Assembly (NCBI GenBank): GCA_020284085.1
Contig: JACEVL010000415.1
Location: 2,238,227 to 2,302,226, forward strand
Source of the DNA: Aporrectodea caliginosa
Taxonomy: Eukaryota; Annelida; Clitellata; Crassiclitellata; Lumbricidae
DNA length: 64,000 nt
Direction of reading: 5' to 3'
Shown here: in pieces, positions 34,101 to 43,232 of the stretch
Numbering within the stretch: the first letter of the stretch is position 1
Layout of the letters: each line of letters begins with the position of its first letter
Notes under the pieces: generated by a model
Told to the model about the DNA's origin: nothing
Database searches by the model: none
What the model saw: the letters and a program-made list of their open reading frames with translations, nothing else
Position numbers and translations under genes: made by a program

Positions 34101-35583
34101 GTATCAGCAATACACCGCACGCACCAGTCCATAACAGGAGTAATGAAGAGACTGATGCGATCTCACTGAACGATGCAACAGAAAATGCCATCGAGTCGAT
34201 CGAAACACACACCAACCTTGACAGCTGTAGACCGAAAGAAACTGAAGGTGTTGATAAAGGAACAGAAAATTCCATTGAGCCGATCGAAACACACACCAAC
34301 CTTGACAGCTGTAGACCGAAAGAAACTGAAGGTGTTGACAGTGGTGATGAAGGAAGAGAAAATTCCATCGAGCCGATCGAAACACACACCAACCTTGACA
34401 GCTGTAGACCGAAAGAAACTGAAGGTGTTGACAGTGGTGATGAAGGAAGAGAAAATTCCATCGAGCCGATCGAAACACACACCAACCTTGACAGCTGTAG
34501 ACCGAAAGAAACTGAAGGTGTTGACAGTGGTGATGAAGGAAGAGAAAATTCCATTCGAGCCGATCGAAACACACACCAACCTTGACAGCTGTAGACCGAA
34601 AGAAACTGAAGGTGTTGACAGTGGTGATGAAGGAAGAGAAAATTCCATCGAGCCGATCGAAACACACACCAACCTTGACAGCTGTAGACCGAAAGAAACT
34701 GAAGGTGTTGACAGTGGTGATGAAGGAACAGAAAATTCCATCGACGATCGAAACACACACCAACCTTGACAGCTGTAGACCGAAAGAAACTGAAGGTGTT
34801 GACAGTGGTGATGAAGGAACAGAAAATTCCATCGAGCCGATCGAAACACACACCAACCTTGACAGCTGTAGACCGAAAGAAACTGAAGGTGTTGACAGTG
34901 GTGATGAAGGAACAGAAAATTCCATCGAGCCGATCGAAACACACAAACAGCTGTAGACCGAAAGAAACTGAAGGTGTTGACAGTGGTGATGAAGGAAGAG
35001 AAAATTTATTCGAGCCAATCGAAACACACACCAACCTTGACAGCTGTACACCGAAAGAAACTGAAGATGTTGACAGTGGTGATGAAGGAACAGAAAATTC
35101 CATCGAGTCGATCGAAACACACACCAACCTTGACAGCTGTAGACCGAAAGAAACTGAAGGTGTTGACAGTGGTGATGAAGGAACAGAAAATGCCATCGAG
35201 TCGATCGAAACACACACCAACCTTGACAGCTGTAGACCGAAAGAAACTGAAGGTGTTGACAGTGGTGATGAAGGAACAGAAAATTCCATCGAGCCAATCA
35301 AAACACACACCAACCTTGACAGCTGTAGACCGAAAGAAACTGAAGGTGTTGACAGTGGCGATGAAGGAACAGAAAATTCCATCGAGCCGATCGAAACACA
35401 CACCAACCTTGACAGCTGTAGACCGAAAGAAACTGAAGGTGTTGACAGTGGCGATGAAGGAACAGAAAATTCCATCGAGCCGATCGAAACACACACCAAC
35501 CTTGACAGCTGTAGACCGAAAGAAACTGAAGGTGTTGACAGTGGTGATGAAGCAGATCGAAACACACACCAAAGAAACTGAAG
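34101..35583 (+). CDS. VNTR exon: 31-residue acidic repeat, about 15 copies
   Basis: Acceptor gattcag/gtatcag/ (two tandem AG sites, 34100 and 34107) leads into a frame starting N-T-P-H-A-P-V-H-N-R. It is followed by about 15 copies of a 93-bp unit encoding N-L-D-S-C-R-P-K-E-T-E-G-V-D-S-G-D-E-G and E-N-S-I-E-P-I-E-T-H-T. Repeats are acidic, hydrophilic and carry one Cys each, as expected for an extracellular stalk. The donor at 35584 (ctgaag/gtgagg) leaves one base, which fits the exon at 40883 (G+CT gives Ala). Oddity: +1 near 34553, -2 near 34745 and -8 near 34940 sum to -9 and restore frame, but a -20 change near 35550 shifts it again, giving a stop at 35579 in the original frame. It may be a pseudogene, a polymorphic allele or an assembly with indel errors. 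Confidence 0.55.
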
Positions 35584-36510
35584 GTGAGGACAGTGCCTTC
35601 TGGTGAATACTAGTGATGACTACTATTGACTAGGCTGATTTTAGGATTCTGGAATTATAAGACTTTAAAACGCGTGCCGAAAGACCCATTGTGCATAGCA
35701 AAACTGAGCCAAGATCTAGGGGCAGACATCCCTAGCAGATGCTAAACTAGACTGAATTACGACAAATACACATATCTGATCCATCCTGCGAATTCACCAA
35801 AACCTTGACTTGCTATCTGTCTGCAGGTCTTTCACCAAAACTGAAAACACTGCTTTTTCACAAATCCTATCCTGATTCCTCCTCTTCACTTTACCCCTTT
35901 CCGCTACAATTCTAAACACCTTAGCGACTGTTTAATCTAGGCACCTCTTGGAGGGAATTTCCACACACCCAGGATTATTTCCCCCCTCCCCCAGAGAATG
36001 GTTACAAAATAATAATTGTTTTGAGTTATTGTTGACATAATATATAATGACATTATTTACTGCTATATGATATCGTAATATTATTTACTATTATGAATCA
36101 TGATATATGATACTATCATATTGTGAGTATAATCTACTTTTAATATAATATTTGTACAAATATTTTATTCCTTGAAAAAAACTACAGTATTACTACATGG
36201 CTTCCCGATTCAGTAGTAGAATCCTTCTTGCTTATTTCTGCTAATTGTGTCCTGGTCAGCAATTCAGGACCTTAACTTAAACTCTACTCAAACTGCATCT
36301 TAGCTACGATTTTTACCCTATCTGTCTATCGATTTTGTTTTGACCGAGTACCTGTGAATAAGCTGGTTCTCCGCTTCTTTGAGTGCTGCAAAAATCTTGA
36401 GATTATGATCACATCTGACTGGTATTCCAGTCTACAGTGTCTGGCACCAGGCCAACAGCATTTAAAAAGGTGTTGCTCTGGCTGAAGGAGAGGACTTCAC
36501 ACATGATGAC
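35584..36510. other. Probable intron, no feature
   Basis: AT-rich sequence; no exon or repeat recognised. Confidence 0.35.
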
Positions 36511-36662
36511 CAGTGGCGGCACGAGGATTTCAGGTTTGGGGGCTAAAGCTCAAAAAACCTTCCCTTTTGTCCCCTCCTCGCTGTGATTTGCAGTGATTTC
36601 CCACTTTTGGGGGGCTGAGCCGCAGTTAGGGGGGGGCTAAGCACCCCCTGGCGCCGCCACTG
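36511..36662. mobile_element. Short hAT-type MITE with 8-bp TSD
   Basis: Begins CAGTGGCGGC and ends GCCGCCACTG (10-bp perfect inverted ends), flanked by ATGATGAC at 36503-36510 and 36663-36670. Only 152 bp, GC-rich, non-coding. Same CAGTGGCG start as the element at 23505, so a related hAT family. Confidence 0.92.
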
Positions 36663-37160
36663 ATGATGACTGCAAATGGCACTTAAAAGTATTGATGCAT
36701 ATATGTATTTTAACCTACCAATTGTTGAATATTATTGTTTTTTGCAGTATGACCTACAAATGCCGAAACTTTGACCCCTACTTGCTGTGATTTGCAGAGA
36801 TTTCCCACTTTTTGTCCTTGTAAAGTGGCGAATGAGGCGTGTGGTGGGATCGAGGCACTGGAGCAATTCATTTGAACGCATTCATAGTCGTCTGAAAGCT
36901 ACTTGAAACTGCAATAGTTGATCGTCAATTATAAAAGTTTCTTGAACTAAAAGTTGTCTTGAACTGCACTGTTCCATGTTTAGATGGGTGCCGTTAGTTT
37001 AGCCAAATATACAAAAATTCACTGGTCACTTAAGCATTAATCGTAAACTGTCTACTTCATCATAAATTTTCTGTTTTGCAGTAACTGGTATCCATGCTAA
37101 AATCCTGTATTTGACCAAGCAGCCCGGTTAGCCTAGGTCTGCAGCAGTCTGCACTTTAGG

Positions 37161-38250
37161 TAAGATGCATAATTGTACCCATTTGCGAAAAATTCGTAAA
37201 TGGTCCTATGGAGGAGTGAGTGAGTGAGTGAGTGAGTGAGTATGAGGAGTGAGTGAGTGAGTGAGTGAGTGAGTGAGTGAGTGAGTGAGTGAGTGAGTGA
37301 GTGAGTGAGTGAGTGAGTGAGTGAGTGAGTGAGTGAGTGAGTGAGTGAGCATATTATGAGCATTACCGCATCGAAATTGTTACTTTTGATTTCTTAGTTT
37401 GTGTGCACTCGTCGTGAAGATAGTCCTTGTGGGAAAATAACTATTTGTCAATTGTTCTTGTGCAAGATATTGGACACCGTTGATTATGTTAATTGTTTTG
37501 CTTAAGATTTGATTTAAATCGTACGGTAGAATTACGTTAATTGCAGCACTCAAGATTTGATGTGGCCTGCTGGGATCATGCAGTAGAACTTCTTTATTTG
37601 CAGGGCTTAGGATTTGAGCGCCTCTGGTAAATCTCGATCAATCGATATCAATACTTGCGGCCCAACTGTCCACTGCAGAGCTGCATGATTATTAATAGCA
37701 ATAAGAGTTTCTCATTAAGATGAATAATTGTACCCATTTGCGAACAATTCGTAAATGGTCCTATGGAGTGAGTGAGTGAGTGAGTGAGTGAGTGAGTGAG
37801 TGAGTGAGTGAGTGAGTGAGTGAGTGAGTGAGTGAGTGAGCATATTATGAGCATTTCCCCATCGAAATTGTTACTTTTGATTTCTGAGTTTTTGTGCACT
37901 CGTCGTGAAGATAGTCCTTGTGGGAAAATAACTATTTGTCAATTGTTCTTGTGCAAGATATTGGACACCGTTGATTATGTTAATTGTTTTGCTTAAGATT
38001 TGATTTAAATCGTACGGTAGAATTACGTTAATTGCAGCACTCAAGATTTGATGTGGCCTGCTGGGATCATGCAGTAGAACTTCTTTATTTGCAGGGCTTA
38101 GGATTTGAGCGCCTCTGGTACATCTCGATCAATCGATATCAATACTTGCGGCCCAACTGTCCACTGCAGAGCTGCATGATTATTAATAGCAATAAGAGTT
38201 TCTCATTAAGATGAATAATTGTACCCATTTGCGAAAAATTCGTAAATGTT
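37161..38250. repeat. Duplicated 0.5-kb unit with a (GAGT)n microsatellite
   Basis: Unit 1 starts at 37161, unit 2 at 37716 and a partial third at 38207 (taagatg(c/a)ataattgtaccc). The units are almost identical. Their lengths (555 and 491 bp) differ mainly in the GAGT tract (37208-37350 versus 37766-37845). The third unit stops before the tract. Lies inside the presumed large intron of the VNTR gene. Confidence 0.92.
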
Positions 38251-38405
38251 CATATTATCGTAAGTCCTGCATAGGATGATCGTGCTCATACAGTGATGAA
38301 CCTCGAACAATAATTTGTTGGACCACCAAAGAATGAATTGATTCAATGCAAATATATAATTATATATGTATAACAATTTCAGAACCTTTTGAGAACCAAT
38401 ATGTA

Positions 38406-38910
38406 TGAAAAAATATGGAAGGACAAACATGTGAGTATAGACACGAAAAAGAGATTGGTTAAGGCTCTAATCATACAAACAGTAACATACGGCAGTGAAA
38501 CATGGACAATGACCAAGAAAATGAAGAAAAAGATTAACGCATGTGAAATGTGGATATGGAGAAAGATGCAAAGAATATCATGGAAAGAGAAAAGGACTAA
38601 CGATTGGGTACGCATGAATATCGGAATTGAGAAGGAAGAGACACTACAACAAACCGTGTTAAGAGCAAAGTTGAGGTTCTTTGGACATGTCATGCGATCA
38701 GATGGATTGGAAAAGGAAATGATGTTAGCATATTGAGAGGGAAGGAGAAAACAAGGACGACCAAGGAAAAAGTGGATGGATGAGATACATGATACAACTG
38801 GAATGAATCTGGCAGAACTGAGAGATGCGACGGCGGACAGAAAGAAATGGAGAGGCTTGATCAGAACGGTCACTAGAGTTCGAAGAACTGACAGCACAAG
38901 GTAACAAGGT
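38406..38910 (+). mobile_element. 505-bp RTE-like LINE 3' fragment with TSD
   Basis: The direct repeat AATATGTA at 38398-38405 and 38911-38918 flanks a copy of the RTE-like C-terminus (E-K-I-W-K-D-K-H-V, C-E-M-W-I-W-R-K, F-F-G-H-V-M-R-S-D-G). It is closely similar to the element at 12397. A TGA at 38734-38736 interrupts the frame before G-R-P-R-K-K-W-M-D. The 3' end is ACAAGGTAACAAGGT, the family terminus. Confidence 0.93.
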
Positions 38911-38918
38911 AATATGTA

Positions 38919-38953
<35 letters not shown>

Positions 38954-38984
38954 TATTAATGGTACGTATTATTTATATTTGTAG

Positions 38985-39085
38985 TGCAGGCTGTCTGTTC
39001 TGTTAGTAGTTAAGATTTAAGTTGCATAACATGTAAATGTACAGCGCAGTGCGTTTGTCAGGCGCTTAATAAAGAAAAGATTATT
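38985..39085 (+). mobile_element. SINE/LINE 3' tail, copy 1
   Basis: About 100 bp starting TGCAGGCTGTCTGTT and ending AAAGAAAAGAT(TAT)n, nearly identical to 46823-46920. Here no tRNA-like head is attached, so this is a 5'-truncated copy of the same family. Confidence 0.75.
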
Positions 39086-40039
39086 ATTATATATGCTGAT
39101 AATTTATTACCAACCTGGCCAGCATTGTCACTTGGGTCCATATTTCCATATGGGTTTATTTTATGGCCATGCAAGTCTCGTCAAATGAACTGGATGAGCA
39201 CATATATTTTATTTTGATGTTTATGTGATTTATTTAAAATCCTTTTCAGATGTAAATGGCTTTGAAACAAATTGGAAATCGTGAAGCGAATAGTTACCAG
39301 TGTACATATTAAGTGGTTCAGTTTAGCACAAGACTGTGTGTTGTGTTGCTTTAATTAATTAGTCTCTGAGTTGAATTTAGCATAGAATTATGTGCTGTAC
39401 TTATGAACACTCATCACTAGAGCTGTGTTGCATTGTGTTTAATTGGCTTTCGTGATTGTTTGCTGATGTTAGATATTAGTCAGCTGTGTTTTCGTGAGTT
39501 TTCTTTGCCGTTTCATATGGTTTTGTATTCCCTTTCCAGAACTTTCCAGAAGCACCTCTTTTCAAAGCTTTTTGTTTATCAGCAGAACAAATGCTACAAC
39601 TGTCAGAATCTGTTTGTAGTGGTTTCAGAGACATGATGAGCGATCGCGATCTAAGCGCGACTTCATTGGCAGCGTGCGGCACATGACAATGTTACTTATG
39701 AAATCCAGTGATTTAAGTGAAAATAATATTTTAAGCCGATGCTTTAGAAATCCGTTCAGATGAAGTAACATCTTTTGAATTTTAATGCAGAATTTCATAA
39801 CAAATTGATGGGAATTCCTTGACAAATAAGTAGGCTTGGATATGATTTGCCCTTTTAATCGAGAGTACGTAAGAAACAATTTAATCAAGCACTGGTAAAA
39901 TCATCTGCCCTTGGTTAAATCATTGGAAGTGATGTATTATGGAATTTCTGCTAAGAAAGTTTATATATCAATCTTTAATTCACCAAAACATTGGTAGCAC
40001 AACAACAAAAAATGAACATGAAAAGCAAAACAAGAAATC
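39086..40039. other. No gene seen
   Basis: AT-rich. Opposed open frames at 39433-39682 and 39625-39888 have no recognisable motif and no clear splice context, so no gene is called. Confidence 0.4.
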
Positions 40040-40735
40040 TCATCCACTTATGGTGTATGAGAAAAAACACAGAAACCTGACAACCTTGTCATGCGAACGG
40101 CATTTGTGCATAAAACGCAGTCTTCTGGAAAACCAACAGTCTTTAATAGTATTTTCATGCATGAATTGCAGTACCGATGCAACACTCCTATGACATATTT
40201 GGAAAATTTTACATATAGCAGAGCTGTACGTGTACTCTAAGGAGTTCAGCTCACTGTTGGTAGGGCTGATAGCCTCCATTCCATACAGGAGAAATGGTTT
40301 ACAGTGTGCACTAACCAAATACAACAAAACAGGCTCACTAAATTTGTAGCATTTGCTATACAATGAGTTAAATGACCGATAAAACTTCACACGCATTTCA
40401 TGCAGACTAAGTTTAAATGACTTGGCTGCAACCAGAAAACAACCAAGATATTTTAGCTTGTCCACATAATTGATATCTACTCCGTTGACATTGATGTTCT
40501 TGCACGCATTACGGAAATGTGATCCAATCCTTATCACTTGAGATTTGGCTATATTTAACTTCATGTCAATACCCTCTAGCTCAACAGAGCAAATGTCAAC
40601 CATAGCTTGGAGATCACACAGAGATGCTGACATTAACATGAGGTCATCTGCATACATGACACAGCCTAAGTACGTCTCCCCAATTCTACATCCATGACCG
40701 GATCGACTTAGCTTATCAAATCCACTCTATTCTGT
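40040..40735 (-). mobile_element. 5'-truncated LINE, C-terminal RT
   Basis: Minus-strand frame is open from about 40730 to 40040. It reads V-M-Y-A-D-D-L-M-L-M-S-A-S (catalytic box), M-K-L-N-I-A-K-S-Q (thumb) and L-K-Y-L-G-C-F-L, then P-F-L-L-Y-G-M-E-A. No internal stop over about 225 codons. The family differs from the CR1-like and RTE-like copies elsewhere in the window. The 5' part is absent. Confidence 0.75.
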
Positions 40736-40882
40736 TCTATTTTATTCGATTCTAGTGTTTTCTGTCATATTGCTGTGTAATTCTAACACCACCTTATTCT
40801 ATTCTCGTATATTCTATTATGACCCACATGGCCACATAACCCAGATTATTATGTTCTATTGTATTTCCTATATTTGTTTCAG
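40736..40882. other. TTCTATT-rich low-complexity intron end
   Basis: Repeated tattctattctcgtatattc-type words lead into a good polypyrimidine acceptor (tcctatatttgtttcag) for the next exon. Confidence 0.5.
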
Positions 40883-41001
40883 CTGAGGTGACTGTGTCGA
40901 AGTATGGCGCTTACATTCGCACTGCAATCATAGTCGGCGTCGTCGTCGGTGTAGCTCTATTGGGTGGCACCGCAGGTGTCATTTATAAAGTCAAAAACTA
41001 G
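40883..41001 (+). CDS. Terminal exon: transmembrane helix and short tail
   Basis: A strong acceptor ends at 40882. The exon gives two leading bases (CT), then E-V-T-V-S-K-Y-G-A-Y-I-R-T and a hydrophobic run of about 21 residues rich in Gly/Val/Ile/Leu/Ala. It closes with K-V-K-N and TAG at 40999-41001. This is a classic C-terminal exon of a type I single-pass membrane protein with a minimal basic cytoplasmic tail. The phase matches the donor at 35584 (G+CT). Joining it to the VNTR exon is inference, but strand, order and phase agree. Confidence 0.55.
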
Positions 41002-41004
41002 AGG

Positions 41005-41095
41005 TGGCCGGTAGATATCACGGCGAGCGATCGGAAAACGCATCGTCTTTTAACCGCTGCGATCCGAATTCAAATCCCGGGCACATCGTATGAAA
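41005..41095 (+). mobile_element. tRNA-like SINE head
   Basis: AATTCAAATCC at 41067-41077 closely matches the Pol III B-box GGTTCAAATCC, in a tRNA T-arm-like context followed by CGGG. The A-box region is degenerate. Located just after the stop codon, so it would lie in the 3' UTR of the membrane-protein gene. Confidence 0.4.
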
Positions 41096-41794
41096 CTCTT
41101 CACTGTATGGAATTGTATGAACCTTTCATTGCATGCATTGTAGAACCTCGTAAGTCGTCATATTCTAGGAGTGAGCCATAAATCATATACACGAGCTAGC
41201 ATTCAGCTATTGCACTGCCAGCATATCCATAGGCATTAGCTTTGATCCACATGGTCTCCATATGGGAATATGGGCTTACATGGACGCCGTGGTTTTGAGT
41301 GGTGCGTGGATGTCGAGGAGGTCAGAAAGAGTGGAATTGTAGCAAGACAGGAGGTCGTCAAGAGAAGACGGAGGGTTAAGAACCAGCTGAGAGTGAAGGA
41401 TATCTTTGGTGAACCTCTTTGGATATACCTTGGATCACATGGTCTCCATAGGGGAATATGGGCTTACATGGACTCCTTGTGGACATGCTGGCAGAGTGGC
41501 AACTAATATACAGCTACTCTAGTGTTATTTAAACAGAAACTAATATGCTTTAGATACCGGCTGCTTAAATTTTTATCACAATTTTTTTACCCGAGGTGCA
41601 AATGATACAGGAGCACAAAGATCAGAGGAACATTGTTCTAGAATGGCTAATCGTCGCAAATGGTTCTATCGGTTGAAAAGTTGCAGAAGAACGCAACAAT
41701 TAATACTAAAAATGATGATGAGAATAATAATAGGGCCTTATAATATTATTATTGTCCTCTGTCTAATGAAAAAGGCATTAGCTACTGTGGCGCA
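41096..41794. other. No gene seen
   Basis: A phrase of about 30 bp (gatc(c)acatggtctccata(t/g)gggaatatgggcttacatgga) occurs twice, at about 41245 and 41433. No coding gene is supported. Confidence 0.4.
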
Positions 41795-42330
41795 GAAGTT
41801 AACGCTATATTGTGACGAAATTTTATATTATTGTGACGAAAGCTTTGTCGAAAGTGAATCTTATTTTGAACGAATGTCATCGCTAATGTGACGAAATTTT
41901 GCACTATAGTCCTGAACGAAAGTTGGCGAATTTGCGATCAAAGTCAACGTTAGTGTAATGAATGTAAGCGATATTGTGACGTAGTTTGACTTTATTAGGA
42001 CGAAAGTTAACGAAACTACTGCGAGAGAAAACGTTATTGTGACGAATGTCAAAGTTATTGTGCCAAAATTTTATATTGTTGTGACGAAATTTATATCGTT
42101 GTGACGAAAGTTAACGTTATTGTGACGAATTTTTATATTATAAGAACGAAATTTAGCGAAGTTTCGACGCAATTTAACGTTTTTGTGACGAATGATAACG
42201 CTATTGTGACGAAATTTATCATTATTAAAACAAAAGTTAACGAAAGTTAACGAAATTGCGACGAAAGTTAACGTTATTGTGACGAAAGATAACGTTATTG
42301 TGACGAAAAGTAACGCTATTGTGAACATGC
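41795..42330. repeat. Degenerate 21-bp minisatellite
   Basis: Roughly 25 degenerate copies built on GTGACGAAAGTTAACGTTATT, with a period of 21 bp clearest at 42255-42325. The period is a multiple of three, so the reverse strand shows spurious Thr/Ile/Leu-rich open frames; these are not called as genes. Confidence 0.85.
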
Positions 42331-42604
42331 CACTCACAGTAACTGTCTTTTAAAGGAATTGGTTACCGTGACATTAAATCACATTGTTGCGGAAGAGGAA
42401 CTTAAGCTAGACACAAAAAGCAGCCATGAGAGTGAAGTGCTATCAATTTCATTTTGTTGACCTTGGCATATGAGGACCGGTGACCAATCCTGTCCTTCGC
42501 CGTCGGATCTTCCCATCAAATGTGCAAGATCAGAGTACTCAAATAACATGCTCATTTGGCTAGGTGGCGTAAGTGGATCAAAAATGTTGAAGCGATTTTC
42601 TTCC

Positions 42605-42675
42605 ATTGCGAGGATTTGAACCCCACATCTCTCGGCTTACAGCTAAGTACGCCAACCATATTCGACAACTACGCA
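42605..42675 (-). mobile_element. tRNA-like SINE head, minus strand
   Basis: The reverse complement carries GGTTCAAATCC exactly (plus-strand 42612-42622), the consensus B-box, after a tRNA-like stem region. The A-box is weak. A tRNA gene is unlikely because the acceptor stem is not paired; a tRNA-derived SINE or tRNA pseudogene is more likely. Confidence 0.45.
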
Positions 42676-43232
42676 ATAAATACCAATTTGAACTGCCATA
42701 AAAATTATCGAAAAGCAAGCGCCAAAGGTGAAGGTTGATGCAAGTAACTTTGATGTAGGCCTAAGTAGACATAAACGCGATATAAGTTACTAATTACAAG
42801 TTTCCCTGTAACCGAAATTACAGACTTTATGTGTAATCAGTAACATTTCGTTCTGTTCTACCTCTCCTAAGTAAGATGTGGACCAACTCTGAAGCAGATT
42901 GGAGCAGTTTTAGAGGTCGCTCAAGGTCGCCAAACATTCTCTTGATAATACCATGGCATAGTGAAAGTTATTGACTGTTATCTGCTCAAGAAAATGTTAT
43001 TAGAACCTCTTGCTACTTAATTTTGAACTGTTGTTTTAAACTGAAGTTTAGAAATACCAATCTAACATTATTAACTATCCTTTGCTGTAGCATGCAAATG
43101 TTGGAATTTTTAAAATTGCTTTCAAGAACTCTAAGCCGTTTGTACTTAGTCAGATTTATTAGTACATTGGTGAATTTTAGGAATTGAAGAGAGTTGACTG
43201 TAGAGTTTTGACATAGCTCATAAACACACTAA
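42676..43232. other. No gene seen
   Basis: AT-rich, no recognised exon or repeat. Confidence 0.4.

Noticed and set aside
34090..35565. Minus-strand open frame of 491 codons and other long frames over the VNTR
   Set aside because: The 93-bp unit is a multiple of three and lacks stops in several frames on both strands, so long frames are automatic. The plus-strand reading fits splice sites and the transmembrane exon; the minus-strand ones have no such context.
37133..37363. Leu-Thr-His-Ser repeat protein on the minus strand
   Set aside because: It is the translation of the (GAGT)n microsatellite.
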